Assembly (NCBI RefSeq): GCF_043641665.1
Contig: NC_092182.1
Location: 19,715,241 to 19,779,240, forward strand
Source: Enoplosus armatus
Taxonomy: Eukaryota; Chordata; Actinopteri; Centrarchiformes; Enoplosidae
Direction: 5' to 3'
DNA length: 64,000 bases
Shown here: positions 24,101-36,354 of the stretch, piece by piece
Numbering within the stretch: the stretch's first letter is position 1
How the letters are laid out: every line of letters starts with the position of its first letter
Position numbers and translations under genes: made by a program
The notes under the pieces: model-generated
The model's database searches: none
What the model was told of the DNA's origin: nothing
Seen by the model: the letters and a program-made list of their open reading frames with translations, nothing else

Positions 24101-25985
24101 CTGTGTTTCTAAATCAATTCACAAAAGCTGTTTTTGTGCAATTTTAATAAAGTTATGTTGATGGAACGAAAAAAGCAGAGCACAGTGTAGCATTCGGACA
24201 ATGTACAGCGCAAACACGCTAGAGTTATTTTGGATTTAATAACTTAATAATTAGCTTTGCATATACTTCACATACATATACTGTTGCTGTGTTGTTGAGT
24301 CTCTTAACCCTAACCCAAATATATTGAAGCCAATTTCACATAGAAAAAGTAGTGTAACATAATCACTATGCTCTCAACCCATTGTAAAGCCTCCCTCTCT
24401 TTTCTCTCTGACCCTCAAATCTTCTATCTCTAAACTGCCAAAAGAAATCCTGCCATAAAGTTACAATAATCTACTTAAAAGCACATCACAAGTGCAAGCA
24501 GACCTACAATTTGAAAGTGGGCCTCAATGTTTGCTCTATCTCTGAGCATGCTGCTCTTGCCAACCAAGATCCTTCTGCTTTGGGCTCTAGGAGAGGGAAG
24601 TCATTAGGCTCAAGTCCAAATGAAGTCACAGTGTGTCATTAGTATTAAAGTCAAAGTTGGATTGTAAGTGAGGTTTTTTGTTGTTGTTGTTGTTTTTGTT
24701 TTGGCTAGTTAAGTCCTAAGTCATCAAATTCTTAATTCAAATCTGAACACAAGCCAAATTTGACGCCACAACTCTGTAAATACCACAAAATGGATGCAGA
24801 TGAAGTAAAGAAAAAATTAGCATCTTAAGAATTTAGGGAAAGTCCGTATGTTTCATATGTTAAGTATGAAACAACATGGATATTATTTTTAGCAGTGACA
24901 AGCTACTCTGTGTAAATGTTCACTGTGTCAGGGAATTCCACTCTGCAATTGCATAAGATATTGAGATGTCACAGTAAAGAGTTTGTGCTCATTAAAACTG
25001 GTTTGGACAACAAAATCAACATCACTTAGTTTTGCACTTAAAAACTCTACGGATTGTTGCCTTTTACATGATTTAAATCCTGGCCAAAATCGCCCCCACA
25101 CAGCCATAATTTCCACTATCTTTCTAATTGACATAATTAGTAGTTATTTAGTCTTGCTTGGATGCTTTAATTGATAGTTCACCCCACGAAAACTATTAAT
25201 GGCCTAAAAAAAAGCGATTTAAATAAATTATAGAAAACACATAAGTAGACAGAGTACAGTCTTTCTTTTTCTTTTAAGTCTGCTCAATTGAGCCTTTATC
25301 CATCCCTTCTCATTTTTCTGAATTGTATTTAATGCATATGTCTACTTTTCAACCGCAAACTGAAGTGTGGTCAGTGATGTGATTTATTATTTACATAAAA
25401 GAAATTGAAGAGTCACACACTGTTGTGCCTATTTTGCATGCATTTTGTGGCAAAGTATGACCTGACTGCTTGTAATGTGCACTGGGACTGTTGGCATCTA
25501 TGATTACCATAAATAATCATCTGTGTATACCATAGCATAAATCATGTTTGTATCATGTGTCCATGAGTTATTACTCTAAAAAATCATAGTGTCAGTGTCT
25601 TTATTTTCTTGCTGTCACAATATCATCCATCCTTTTTGGGCTTGCCATATTCCAAGGGTGATAGTTTCAGCTAGTTTTGTTGTAAATACAGTACAGTTGT
25701 CGAGTGGAGGAGTGGTAGGCCCCAAAATAGGTTAACAGCTGTAACAATTGTGTTGCTCCAGCTGTAAGCATCCTGTGCAAATGAGAAAAGCTGATTATGT
25801 GTATGTATGCAATAAAGATAAAGGACCTTTCTAACAAGAGCCAAATCTGCCATTTGTTTCAGTGAATGATCAATTCATCTATTGAATTATTGGTTTTATT
25901 CATTAATCTTTTACTTCCAGCTTATGTTGACCTTCTGTAAATTGTTCTATTTTCATTGCATATTCTGCTCACTGTCAGAATTGTA
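21102..25985. other. Noncoding stretch with two exon-like blocks
   Basis: No gene or repeat family recognised over nearly 5 kb apart from a GTT run at 24674-24698. Splice-signal-flanked segments at 21698-21744 and 23559-23631 are discussed under findings and are most likely pseudo-exons. Confidence 0.45.
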
Positions 25986-27610
25986 TTACTATTATAACCT
26001 TTATTTAAACAGGGAGGGCCATTGAGAACAAGCTCTTTTTTACAAGGACGCCCTGATTACAGTCAAAAGTTACAGTATACATCAACAAAACAGGCCAATG
26101 ACATCAACATAAAGGACAACATCAATTCAACGAAAACACATGCATTCACTCTGCTCTATGTCAGTCAAAAGAGATTGATTAAAAGGGATTAGGTTGACTA
26201 ATTCAGCAAGCTTCTGCAGATTGTTCCACTTGTGTGGAGCATCGTATTTAAGAGCTAGTTTCCCAATCTCAGTACTAACATGATGATTTCCAAGGACCAA
26301 ATAGTTTTGGGTCATAGTGCAATGTGAAAATGATCTATTGTTAAAAAGACGTGAGATACCCAGGAAGTTTGCCAAAAGTGCTTTGTAAATAAATAGAATG
26401 CAGTGCCATTCTCTTCTCACTGCCATTGACAGCCTCCCAACTTTCTCATATAGTATACAACAATGCTTTCTAAAGCCATCCCCAGTTATGAACCTAAGGG
26501 CTGAGTGGTATACTGCATCGAGAGGTTCAAGAATAGGGGCCTTAGAGTGCATATAAATGACATCACCATAGTCCACAACAGATAAAAAGGTTGAAAATGC
26601 CTGAAACATGCCTTATTTCTATATCATAATGCCAGTTTTGCTTTTAAGGACTTAAGTCAGTTCATTAACGTCTTTTGAAGCACAGCTTGTCATCGAGCCA
26701 GAAACCAAAATATTTATTAAGAGGATACACTTTCTTTTTGGTGTCCTACTTAGAGTAGTAATATTAACTTCAGTGAAACTGTTGGTCAATTTTCCAGGAA
26801 ACATTATGCATTTTGTTTTATCAGAGTTTAACAGTAATTTAAGATCAATTAAAGTTTGCTGTAGAGCACAGAGATCAGAAGTTTTGATCCACCTGAGCAA
26901 CAGAGGGTGCTGTTTCAAACTTTTACACCTAATTCATTTATAAAAATTGTGAATGAAAGTGGTCCCAGAATAAAACCCTGTTGTACACCTTTGTTAACAG
27001 CCATCAGCCACAACAGCTTGTGTTCTACCACTGAGATAATTTGCAAACAAACTACACGACTTTTCATCAAATCCAATAGATTCCAGGCATTTCAAAAGCC
27101 TCTATGGCTTTCGATACTGTCGACTGTCAACTAAATCAATAAAAGGACAACACAAACCAGCTTGTTATCTAATGTGCTAGCAACACCATTCAAGACTTTC
27201 GATGCTGCCGTCACAGTATTATGCCCAGGTCAAAAGATTTTAAAATGGAGAGTTAAGCTGATTGTTTATCAGTTTCTCTAACACTTTAGCTACACATGAT
27301 AGTTTAGAAATTGGTCGATAATTATTTAGCTCATTGGACTGACCCCCTATATGTAAAGTTAGGATGCAGTCTTCTATAAGTCAGGGATGCTTTCTATTTC
27401 CACAGTCAGATTAAAAATGTAAGTTAAGCATTCAACTACAAATGGAGCTGCTAATAATAGAGGCCTTGGCTCTAACTGATTTGCCCCAGTGGACCTTTTT
27501 GGATAATTAGAATAAAGAGCATTAAGCATTTCAAGATTTGTAAAAGGCATCAATGAAAAGGTCTAAGTGCCCAATTTGTTTGAATAACTAAGCACCGTAG
27601 TAAATTAGTG
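25986..27610 (-). pseudogene. Degenerate LINE reverse transcriptase, minus strand
   Basis: Minus-strand translation pieces follow the order of a LINE ORF2 from high to low coordinates: STGANQLEP near 27490, NYRPISKLSC near 27310, HSTVTAASKVLNG near 27200, then NKGVQQGFILGPLSF near 26980 (the reverse-transcriptase GxxQG...GP motif), then SDLCALQQTLIDLKLLLNS and KTKCIMF near 26840. The last large frame, 26609-26127, reads LSVVDYGDVIYMHS, ALRFITGD and ILYEKVGRLSM, the C-terminal part. I did not find the catalytic YxDD box in frame; the region between 26930 and 26880 appears deleted. Stops and frame changes separate the pieces. The 3' end near 25990 reads AATAAAGGTTATAATAG on the minus strand. 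This is a different family from the LINE at 5.7 kb. The clade is not certain. Confidence 0.8.
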
Positions 27611-29589
27611 ATCAAAGAATACAGTAGGTAATTTATCCAGAAATGCTATATATACTGCTACCAGCTACACAAGATGACCAGATGTGTTTATAACAACTAC
27701 ATATTTATATATGTGTCATTTTCTAATTGCAAAGCTCCTGCTGTCAGCTACTGCACCGCTGGTACTGCACAATCTTTCATCCATGGATTCACACAGAACA
27801 AATTTAACATGATTTCCATATTGTCTGATTTCTATCTCAGAATGTGAAGAGTGGAACGAAGGCACATTCACACAAGCCAGTTCATCTGTTTGAACAATCT
27901 ACACACCCCCTCTTGAACATATCCCTCAATGCATGCTAAAACAGGCTTCTAGATTATCACTATAATCCAATATTGTGCATGTTTCCCATGTTAAGGTGTG
28001 GGATACACAGAATAACAATTTCAGATCTTAAATTGGCAGCATATAATAGGAGTGTAGTCTGTAGGGGAACAGAGGCACTTGTTTAGGAACAGTGCAGGCA
28101 GCCCCGGGGTATGGAACAAATATATGTTTGAAGCTTTTGTGTTTCTACGTACAGGATTGAACTGTGGTGTTGTGGGTTATGAGAACACACTAAAGCTGAA
28201 ACCTTCAAGGTTAGAGCAATAGGCTTTCTCTCAAAAGTGACTGAAAAAGTGTTTTCATGTTCAAACCTTGCAAAAAGGTAGGTTATAGATGCTTCTTCTT
28301 CTTCTGCTGTGTCCTTGTGGTAAAAACACCAAGAAACTAACAAATACTCATGAGCTTTTTGCGGAGTGCAAGTCTCACAATACCGTGCTTATAATTCCCA
28401 CATAAACAAACCCTGCACTGGCTTTATTACATCTTCTATCCAGTATAGATATTTCCTGATAGAAGGCCACCAAAAAAACTAGTTTGCCAATGACAGATGC
28501 TGCTGGTATAATTCAGAGAGGACAGCGTTATTTCCATCTGTAGAGAGGGGGAGGCTTTCTGGAAGGCTGAGTGTGCATATTTGTCAGTGTAGAAATTAAG
28601 GGCTAGATGGGAGAGAAGTTAGGTTTGCTGTGCCTTCTGCGCGTTTGTGTGTGTGTTGTGTACTTTCACGCAATAGAGTGCTATACACCATATTTGATCA
28701 TGCATTTCATAATCATTAGGTGAGGCCCTGGCAGTGGCATCGGCCTCTCACAGGAGAGCTGCAGTTGTTTATCTGCTTGTGCTACTGCAGACAGCTGTAA
28801 ATAAATGAAGAAGGAGTAACTCCTGGGGGAGTATGGGGACACTCACACTGAGATTTGCTGACTAGTTATGTCATGGTAGAATTAGTTCTGCATTTTTTTT
28901 CCTCACACAACTTTTGTCCCTTTTTTTGTCCATGTTTCATCTATCCATTTATCATGCCACAACTTCCTCTTATATTAATTCCTGTCGTGGTAATAGAGTT
29001 TTCCCTGATTAATCTTTCACCCATTTTACTCTACAGCCAGTATTGCAACAGCACTCTACTTATTTAAATTGAGAAACAATCTGAAAGAAAAACTCGGGAT
29101 AATAAATGTTTTCCCCTCTGGGACACTGTTTGGTACAGGCAACATCCATCTTTGTGGAACTGCAAACCCCCTCTGCCTAACTGATCTGGTTACACGTGTG
29201 TGTGCATACATGTTGTCAAATTACATCACTGCACTGTTGGTCTTGCAAGCATGGAAGGAAGACAGCTTGTGTTACACATTTGAATAATATGCTGTATTTG
29301 TGCATCTCCATGTTACATTTATAAAGATAACCATCTAATGGTCGAAGTAAAAAAGGTCACCAAATGAAGTCACACAATCAAGCTTACAATTAACACTATA
29401 CACTGTGTAAAAGGCTACACTGAACATATTCTGTTTCATGGATAGAGACATCCAAGCTACATCTGCATTTGCACACAGACGTTCTTCCTCACAATTAACT
29501 GCAAGGAGGTGGAGCCGATGAGGATGTTTCTGGTACGGCAAACAGAAAGGCCTATTCAGTGTTAGCTCCCACATTACAGTTAAGCTTTG
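27611..29589. other. Noncoding stretch, no gene seen
   Basis: Unique-looking DNA with a short CTT run at about 28289. No coding frame with domain features. Confidence 0.5.
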
Positions 29590-29780
29590 CATACTCCTAA
29601 TCCTTATTGTCTACAATTAATGAGTTTCTCTCATATTGAGAAACATGCAAATGGAGATTTCTGGTTTGGAGACTGCAATTATGGAAGAAGCTAAGGAATA
29701 TGAGACCCTAATTATGTGCTATCATTATTGCCATGGCTACTGCTAAAGTTGGCTTAATATGCAAGGGTGGAAAGAGGAGT
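29590..29780. promoter_or_regulatory. Candidate conserved noncoding element with POU octamer
   Basis: ATGCAAAT at 29645-29652 is a perfect POU octamer, close to ACAATTAATGAG and CCTAATTATG homeodomain words and a TTAATATGCAAG word. No repeat similarity. Function is inferred from motifs. Confidence 0.3.
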
Positions 29781-29940
29781 ATAAAATATTATGCAATCCT
29801 GTGGCTGCATGTGATACAATAACAAAAATATTAAAGGCAAAAAAACAAAGAACAAGTGTCTTGTTTCCATTCACATGATGATGTATGTCTTTCCTCTGAA
29901 GTTACACGCTATGCACTTGAATTATACTATGAAATCAACA

Positions 29941-29985
29941 ACATAATGTTACACAGGAAACTGTGGAAACTGTGTAACATTATGT
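29941..29985. repeat. Perfect 16-bp inverted repeat
   Basis: ACATAATGTTACACAG (29941-29956) and its exact reverse complement CTGTGTAACATTATGT (29970-29985) around a 13-base loop that itself holds a direct repeat (GGAAACTGT/GGAAACT). Confidence 0.9.
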
Positions 29986-30984
29986 GGAAACTTTGCTTAG
30001 AGTATTAAGAATTTTTAGCAAGTAGTCCTCAGAAGAGGAAAGGACATGAGCCCACAAGGTGAAAGTTACTCAGAAAAAATTGTTGAATGAAGCAAAACAA
30101 GCGCAATGACAAAACTGATTTGGTGTCATACCACCTTGCACATTGCAACTCTGCACAAAACACAATGTTCCATTGTCATGGAAATTTGGCACTATTGCAT
30201 TCACCTCTCAAAACACAAACAAAGCCCATGTGCACAAGCCTTCCACTGCAGACAGCGCCATACACACGCACTCACATGGCTTCATCAGCGTTCCACATTA
30301 ACAAACTCACTTTTGTCAGCTCGTGCATTGAATTTAATCTGCTTTGATTTTGCAGCAGACAAAACACGCGAGCCCTATTGTGAGTGCCATCATCTCAAAA
30401 GAGCTTAGTGGGCAGAACTGCTTTTTGACGAAGGATAAAACACAGTCTTACAGACAGAATCGATGCACTTCTAAACTGGCATGGATTGTGTTTGCATTCC
30501 CTGTATCTCTGTCTGCCTCGCTGTGTTCAAATGAAAGGATGATGTCGATCACAGAGTAGCAGCCCCACCAGAGCATCTTCTGCTGTACCAGCTTTGTGTA
30601 TGGACACTTACTCCCAGTCAAATTCATACACAGGAAGACTCTTCAGATATATGATTTGCGGAGGAATGTGCCCAACTCACTGTGAACTTCAATGTCATCC
30701 ACCAGTAGATTTCCCTCAGGACTTAACTGATTTGTAAATGGCGCATTTCGCCCCTTTTGTGCTGCTTACAATGTGCCTTTGAAAAATAGAGAAAAAAAAT
30801 GTTCTATTCCCTTTTATCCCGCATTGTGCCACTCAGTGCACCTGGGGAAGTATAGCACTTGCATGATAAGAGGAATATTGAAAGAGAAGCCGACTGAATT
30901 CAATATTTCAGTATTTTCCTTTCCTTGCTATTCAGTGGCGCAGACTTCGAGCACGCTCAAAAGTGTTTTGTCTTGACATTTTTA
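29986..30984. other. Noncoding stretch, no gene seen
   Basis: Several overlapping short frames at 30087-30560 without domain features. No repeat recognised. Confidence 0.45.
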
Positions 30985-31230
30985 GTCACACATACTTTGA
31001 CTCAGGCTAAAGATTTTATTTAGCATTATGGCTTACAGTTGAATGATAGCAGCTCATTATAATACTGAATGATGAATAAATATTCATCTATTAATTATTC
31101 ATCCACTTTTATATTGATCTCATGAAGTTATTAATCTGACTAAGGCCCCAGAATATCATCATTTATTAATCACAGGTATAACCCACAGCACTCCCATGGC
31201 CTTGTCTTGGCAACACAAGCTGTGAGGGTG
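30985..31230. promoter_or_regulatory. Candidate conserved noncoding element
   Basis: Rich in AATAAATATTCAT, CTATTAATTATTCATC and GTTATTAATCTG words, then TTTATTAATCACAGG, which fit HOX/POU-type binding. No repeat similarity. Conservation not testable here. Confidence 0.3.
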
Positions 31231-33625
31231 AGAGAGGGCAGGGGCTTGGAGGTATAGGAAAGATGAACCCTGTAATACTAGCGAAGACTTCTGAGACCCA
31301 TTGCTTGTATATTACAAGAGGGTCTTAATGTTCACATCAAACTGGAAGACCTGACCTCCGACACCTTCCCTGTGTGATGGGCCCTGGGTAATCTGCATAT
31401 CCTTTAAAATGTGCCATTGCTCCATGAGATTCTCTGCCTACTATCTTGCTCACACACCCTCAGTCACTGCTGCCAGGCACAGTGTATGATTGCAGGGGCA
31501 GCTCTTTCCCCTAAGAGGCCTGTGGTGAGCTAAGCCGAGTCACACAGCCAGAGCCAAAGGATTCTGGGTAGTTGAAAGCAGCTTTTCCGTCACAGCTACC
31601 TTCAAAGACCAGGAAGCCATCCAGAACACGGGGACATAGGATCAAAGGCCCAGAGAGCTCTTGCTAATTAGTAGGTGGGAATCCTGTAAATGCTCCACAA
31701 ACTATTGTCTGCCGCTGTCACATTAGCGATAGCAAAGGTTGAGCAAAAGAGGAAATAAGAGGATGTGGCAGGCTGAGGGAGGAATAAAGAGGGAGGGGAA
31801 GAGAGAGTGAGAGAAGGACAAGATGAGAAAGGGGACATGCAGTCCCATTGTGTAAAAGTAAATGTTCTGTGTGTGTATCGCTTTGTCCCAAAGTGAATGG
31901 CATGCGTAGGTGTACGCTAATGTAAGCCGAGAATGCAAAGTCACAGCAGCCCTTTCTCCTCAGTAACAATCTCCCACAAGGCAGCAATGACCTCCCCCTC
32001 AATGTCTCCTGTCAGGCATCACATCTGCTCCGATCGCATGGTCGTGATACAACATCAAATTTTAATACCTTACAGAAAAAAACACACCCTGGGTTTTATT
32101 TTTGTTGTTTTGGTATTCTAATCGGTTTTAATATGAACATTTTTGCTCACAAGCCTTATTGTAAAGACTGGACTGGCAGTTCAACTGACACCAGTTTTGT
32201 TTAAAGTTGTATGTACTACACCTTTCTATAAACTGATGGACTAATGTCCAAGTGACATCATTTAACATTGATTTTGGTTATCACTTCCAAAAAGATCTAC
32301 TTAGATTAATAGAAGTTACTTGGATGTAACTATGTTTTGATGAGCATATGTGTAGCCCACTAACAGACTTAGCTTTTGGTTTACTCAGAGGAAACTCTGA
32401 AGAAAGATCCGTCCACTCACTGCCCAATCAGGGAGTAGCATGGTCCATAAATGGGCCACCTTTCACTCATCTGTCTTTGAAATCACTGAACCGAGAACAA
32501 GGGACAAGCCGGGCATGCAGCTGGAGGAACTGCGCGCGCACTCACAGAACTGTAGTTTTATTCAGGTTCCAATTTCTATGCGTGTTTTGTATGTGCTGTG
32601 CCCTCTAAGAAGCTTTGAGAATGAGCTGTTCTCCTAGCTGGGCCTATATATGCAGTGACGTATTGAAAATAAACCCCTGATTGGGTGGAAATGGTGATCA
32701 GACAACAGACCCACCAGTGGCTTGCTGTCTACACACTACACATCGCTGTGCTGAAGAGTAAAAAGGCAGCACACTGAGCCAGATGGTGCTCTCACTAAAC
32801 TGGCACTGCACCGAATAAGCCACAGCTAAGGTATAGGAGGAAGACCATAGACGGATGTTTCTACCGTGACGCTCCTCTACAAAGCTTATGAGGCAGTGCC
32901 CCTCGTGGAGTGTGCTCTAAAGGACTGTGATCCACCTTCTGAATGGCATCGTGCAGCTAAAAAAGCAAGCCTATGCCTCAAGAGGCCCTTGGTCTGCATC
33001 TCATGGCAGATGAAAAACTGGCAGACAAAAAAAAGGACTAAAGTCGCGACAAAATGCCTACACTGCACATGCAAGGGGTCACCTTCTCATACTCCTACTC
33101 AGACTCAGTTTCAGAGTGGGACTGACAGTTTGTTCTAATTTCCCTCTACAGACTAGTGGTTTCCCCTCCCTCCCATCTCAGATGCCTGGGGTACGACCAG
33201 ACTGGCAGTGCAGTGGTGAGCGTTTGTCAGCACAGATTGACTTTTTTGCCCCATGAGGTGTCGATATGCTACACCTGACAGGCCGCTGGCTCTGCGCAGT
33301 TTGCCTGCCTTGTTAAGTCTGACACTGACAAGAAGCGACTGGGTGAGAACTGACACACAGAGGAAAATCCACAGCTAAAGCAAATATTTGATGATGTGAT
33401 TTTCGCTGGATTGGAGATGGAAGCCGATGTTGACATTTGTGTAACATCTGCACAGTCTGGTCGTCAGAGTCTGTCTCTCTCCCAAGTTGCATCTCTCTCC
33501 AATCTCCGCTTTCTCCACAGTAGTAATGCTACCATGCAAAGTCTTTTTTATGTACTATTGTGTAGTTAGGACACTCTTTTGTGTGATGGGAATTCTACTC
33601 CAACCTGAAGGTTAAATGTGCACAC
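31231..33625. other. Noncoding stretch, mostly unique
   Basis: GC content rises in patches, for example 31550-31720 (with TTGCTAATTAGTAGG) and 33140-33360 (with CACCTGACAGG). These may be further regulatory blocks. The open frames in both directions overlap and none resembles a known protein. A purine-rich GAGAG stretch lies at 31770-31830. Confidence 0.4.
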
Positions 33626-33673
33626 AAGAAAGAAAGAAAGAAAGAAAGAAAGACAGAAAGAAAGAAAGAAAGA
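33626..33673. repeat. (AAAG)n microsatellite
   Basis: AAAG tetranucleotide tract with one GACAG interruption. Confidence 0.95.
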
Positions 33674-34259
33674 CTGGTTTAAAATCAAATTAGCTGACAG
33701 GAGGCCAGGTACATGTCACCTGGCATCTTCATAAGAATGCCACTGCTGGTTGTCAATATATTGCTTTACATTCCACCACATGCTGGCCTGCAGCATACAT
33801 AATGTATCACTGAGCCAGAATAGTGTCTCTTTTTGTCAAGACAAGATAAAAAAGAGAGTCAACTTCCCATGGAGCATTGGTGTGCAAACAACTATGTTTA
33901 TGAGAGTCGTGCAGAAAGTATAAACATTTAAATGCCAACAGGGAACGCATGACAGAATGTATTATTCATCCTATCATTTGGAAAACTTCTAAAAGCTCAA
34001 ACAGACTTTGAACCAGAGGTGATTGCAACTATCTCTGCGCATGAGATGTAAGGTGTCACAGAGGGGACACAGCAAAGTATTAAACCATCCAGATGTTTGA
34101 AAAAGGAATAGAATAGTAAAAAAAGATTAATTGAATGCTAAATCATTCCCTGTGGTAAGCTGCACAAACACACTACAATCTGCGTTTGACAGAAGGAAGG
34201 GCAGAAAAGAAAGAAAGGCAAAACATTAAATCAGAGTACTGTAGGTTTTTCCTCACAGA
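33674..34259. other. Noncoding stretch, no gene seen
   Basis: AT-rich DNA, no recognised feature. Confidence 0.5.
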
Positions 34260-34560
34260 GTCTGGGGTGGCTCCAGTGGGGCCATGAGAACACAGTAATG
34301 ACTTTAATGAAGAGGACTTGTTCTTAATTGAGATTAGATTTCTGTTTTATCTAGCTGCCACATCAAGGATCCTTTAGTTCCAGTCTGAATGGCGTCTCAT
34401 TGTGGTCCATTACGTGGTTGATCGACCATGTTAATTTAAACTGCATGCCATCAGTTAGCTGGTATAATTCTCACAGACTACAGTGCAGAGCCCCTTCGGT
34501 ATTAACAAGTGTCAGAGGGCAGAGATTATTTTTCCTTTCAGATTTAGAAGACAGCCAGAG
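34260..34560. promoter_or_regulatory. Candidate conserved noncoding element
   Basis: Non-repetitive block with ATGACTTTAATGAAG, TTCTTAATTGAGATTAG and CATGTTAATTTAAACTGC words. Composition and motif style resemble vertebrate CNEs. Confidence 0.3.
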
Positions 34561-34700
34561 CCACTGTGTGTAATTGTGTGTGCTTACAAGGTGTGGATAC
34601 ATGTTTACATTGATGTGTTTCAGGTGTTCTCCTTTCCTGTTGTGTGATACATTGTGATAGCATAGTAAACATTGTTGCTCCTTTGGAGCAGGCTAATGTT

Positions 34701-34737
34701 TCACATGGTCAGCCACGTCACATGTTTGACCATGTGA
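34701..34737. repeat. Perfect 11-bp inverted repeat
   Basis: TCACATGGTCA and TGACCATGTGA flank a 15-base loop that includes CACGTCA. Confidence 0.7.
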
Positions 34738-34799
34738 CCGCGTTGGATAGACTGTATGTCTGACAGCTTGAGCATACTCCGCCCCCTTTCCTGCATGGC

Positions 34800-34990
34800 A
34801 GGCTAGCAGAAAATGCCTTTTAGTGCAATTACATGGGTTTCTACACATCAATTAGCAATCCAATTAAGTCTTGATGTGATGAATAGCGGCGAACAGGAGT
34901 GGAGGAGCTACTGATCTCGCTAATAATGATCTTGCCGATTACGCTGATCAGTCAGTGGCTAAGAAGACAGACACACCAAGGTCATCAATT
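34800..34990. promoter_or_regulatory. Candidate conserved noncoding element
   Basis: Contains GTGCAATTACATGG, CATCAATTAGCAATCC, AATTAAGTCTTGATGTG, GCTAATAATGATC and a GATTACGCTGATC word. No repeat similarity or coding frame. This is one of the most enhancer-like segments of the window by eye. Confidence 0.35.
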
Positions 34991-36278
34991 AACACACAGA
35001 GGGAGTGGTGGGAAGAGAGAGAGAAAGGTACACATAGAGGCCGATAGACAATGTTATCATACGCAAAATAATAGCAGTATAAAGTTGGTCTGAATTTCCT
35101 ACATGATAGCAATCCAAATATATATTTCTTCATGGTGAAAAGCAAGCTGCAGTGTTTTAACTGAATAGTCGTCATGAGGGAACAACTTCTATCTATGACA
35201 GATAAATGAATAATACCCTTTTAGGCAATTTTTGAGTTGATTAAATGAAAATTAATGTACTTTAGCACTATTTCAGCTTCCTATTCCACATATATTCTAC
35301 AGTTCATTTGTCATTTACAGCTGGCACTTTTTTTGTGTGTTAATGCATCATTTCATTTGTGTTGTTGCTCATTTTACACAGATGTATGGTTTGATAGTCT
35401 CATGGCCAGTTAGCTCTACACATGGTTTAATATTAGCATGTTACCGAATGCTGCTGATACATCACATTTGACAGTTGATCAAGAATTTATCCAGAGAAGT
35501 TGCACTGCAATTTTCCATCCTTGACAGTTCATCATTTACCATACGATCAGCATTACTCTTTAGCCTGTTACTGTTTTCAGCATTCTGCATGTTGCAAAGT
35601 CAAGTTTAAAGGATAAAACCATTATTATTCTGAATCATGAGCTAGATGACTGTTGAGCTGTTTCAACCTTTTCCCCTTATGCCACTTTTAGAGTACTGAG
35701 CACCTTGCTAATATTTGAAGGTTCATGCATACTTGGTTACTCTGGGCCACTGGTTAATTCTATTTGGGTCAGTGACTTTAATGAATTAGATTTTATTCCT
35801 TCTTTGCAGTCTCGCCCCCTCCCACTTTGTCAAGCTCTGATTAGATATTTTAAGACTTGAGCAGTGCACTCACTACAAAGTGAGGTTGTGGGAATTAAAT
35901 TATTCTAAAGGAAGGGCAACAGTGATGCAGTATGTAGTGTTAGTTAGTTAGTTAGTTAGGAAACTCAAACAGTCATCAGCATGTAAACAGTTTGAAAAGA
36001 AACTTGTTCAGGATATCAGAATGAAAATGCAGAAGAAAACACTTGATGTGACTTGATTTAAAAGTACACAATGCACAAACCTCCACTTTACATTTCTGTG
36101 CATCTGTAGATTGACTTGGGAAAAGACTAGTAAAGAGCATTCTGTGACGTTGTGGCAAGTTGTAATGTTACATATGTTTAAACTCTTGCTCATATCTAAT
36201 TTGACATTCCATGGTTGAATTATGAAAAACATATTTAATTAAATTGATAAAATTAAGAACTGTTCATCTCTGGAAATG
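34991..36278. other. Noncoding stretch with short (TTAG)n
   Basis: A small TTAG tetranucleotide tract sits at 35940-35959. No gene or repeat family recognised. Confidence 0.5.
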
Positions 36279-36354
36279 AATCAATCCATCCACAGTCGCT
36301 AAGGGTGAGGGTGGCTGGAGTCTATACCAGCATGCATTTGCTAGTCTATCACAA
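36279..36354. repeat. Fragment of a common teleost dispersed repeat
   Basis: AATCAATCCATCCACAGTCG followed by GGGTGGCTGGAGTCTATACC resembles the frequent 'ATCCATCC ... GGCTGGAGCCTATCCCAGC' repeat. The copy is short and degenerate. Confidence 0.5.

Noticed and set aside
26127..26609. 160-codon minus-strand frame as an independent gene
   Set aside because: It is the C-terminal part of a LINE reverse transcriptase continuing from frames at higher coordinates.
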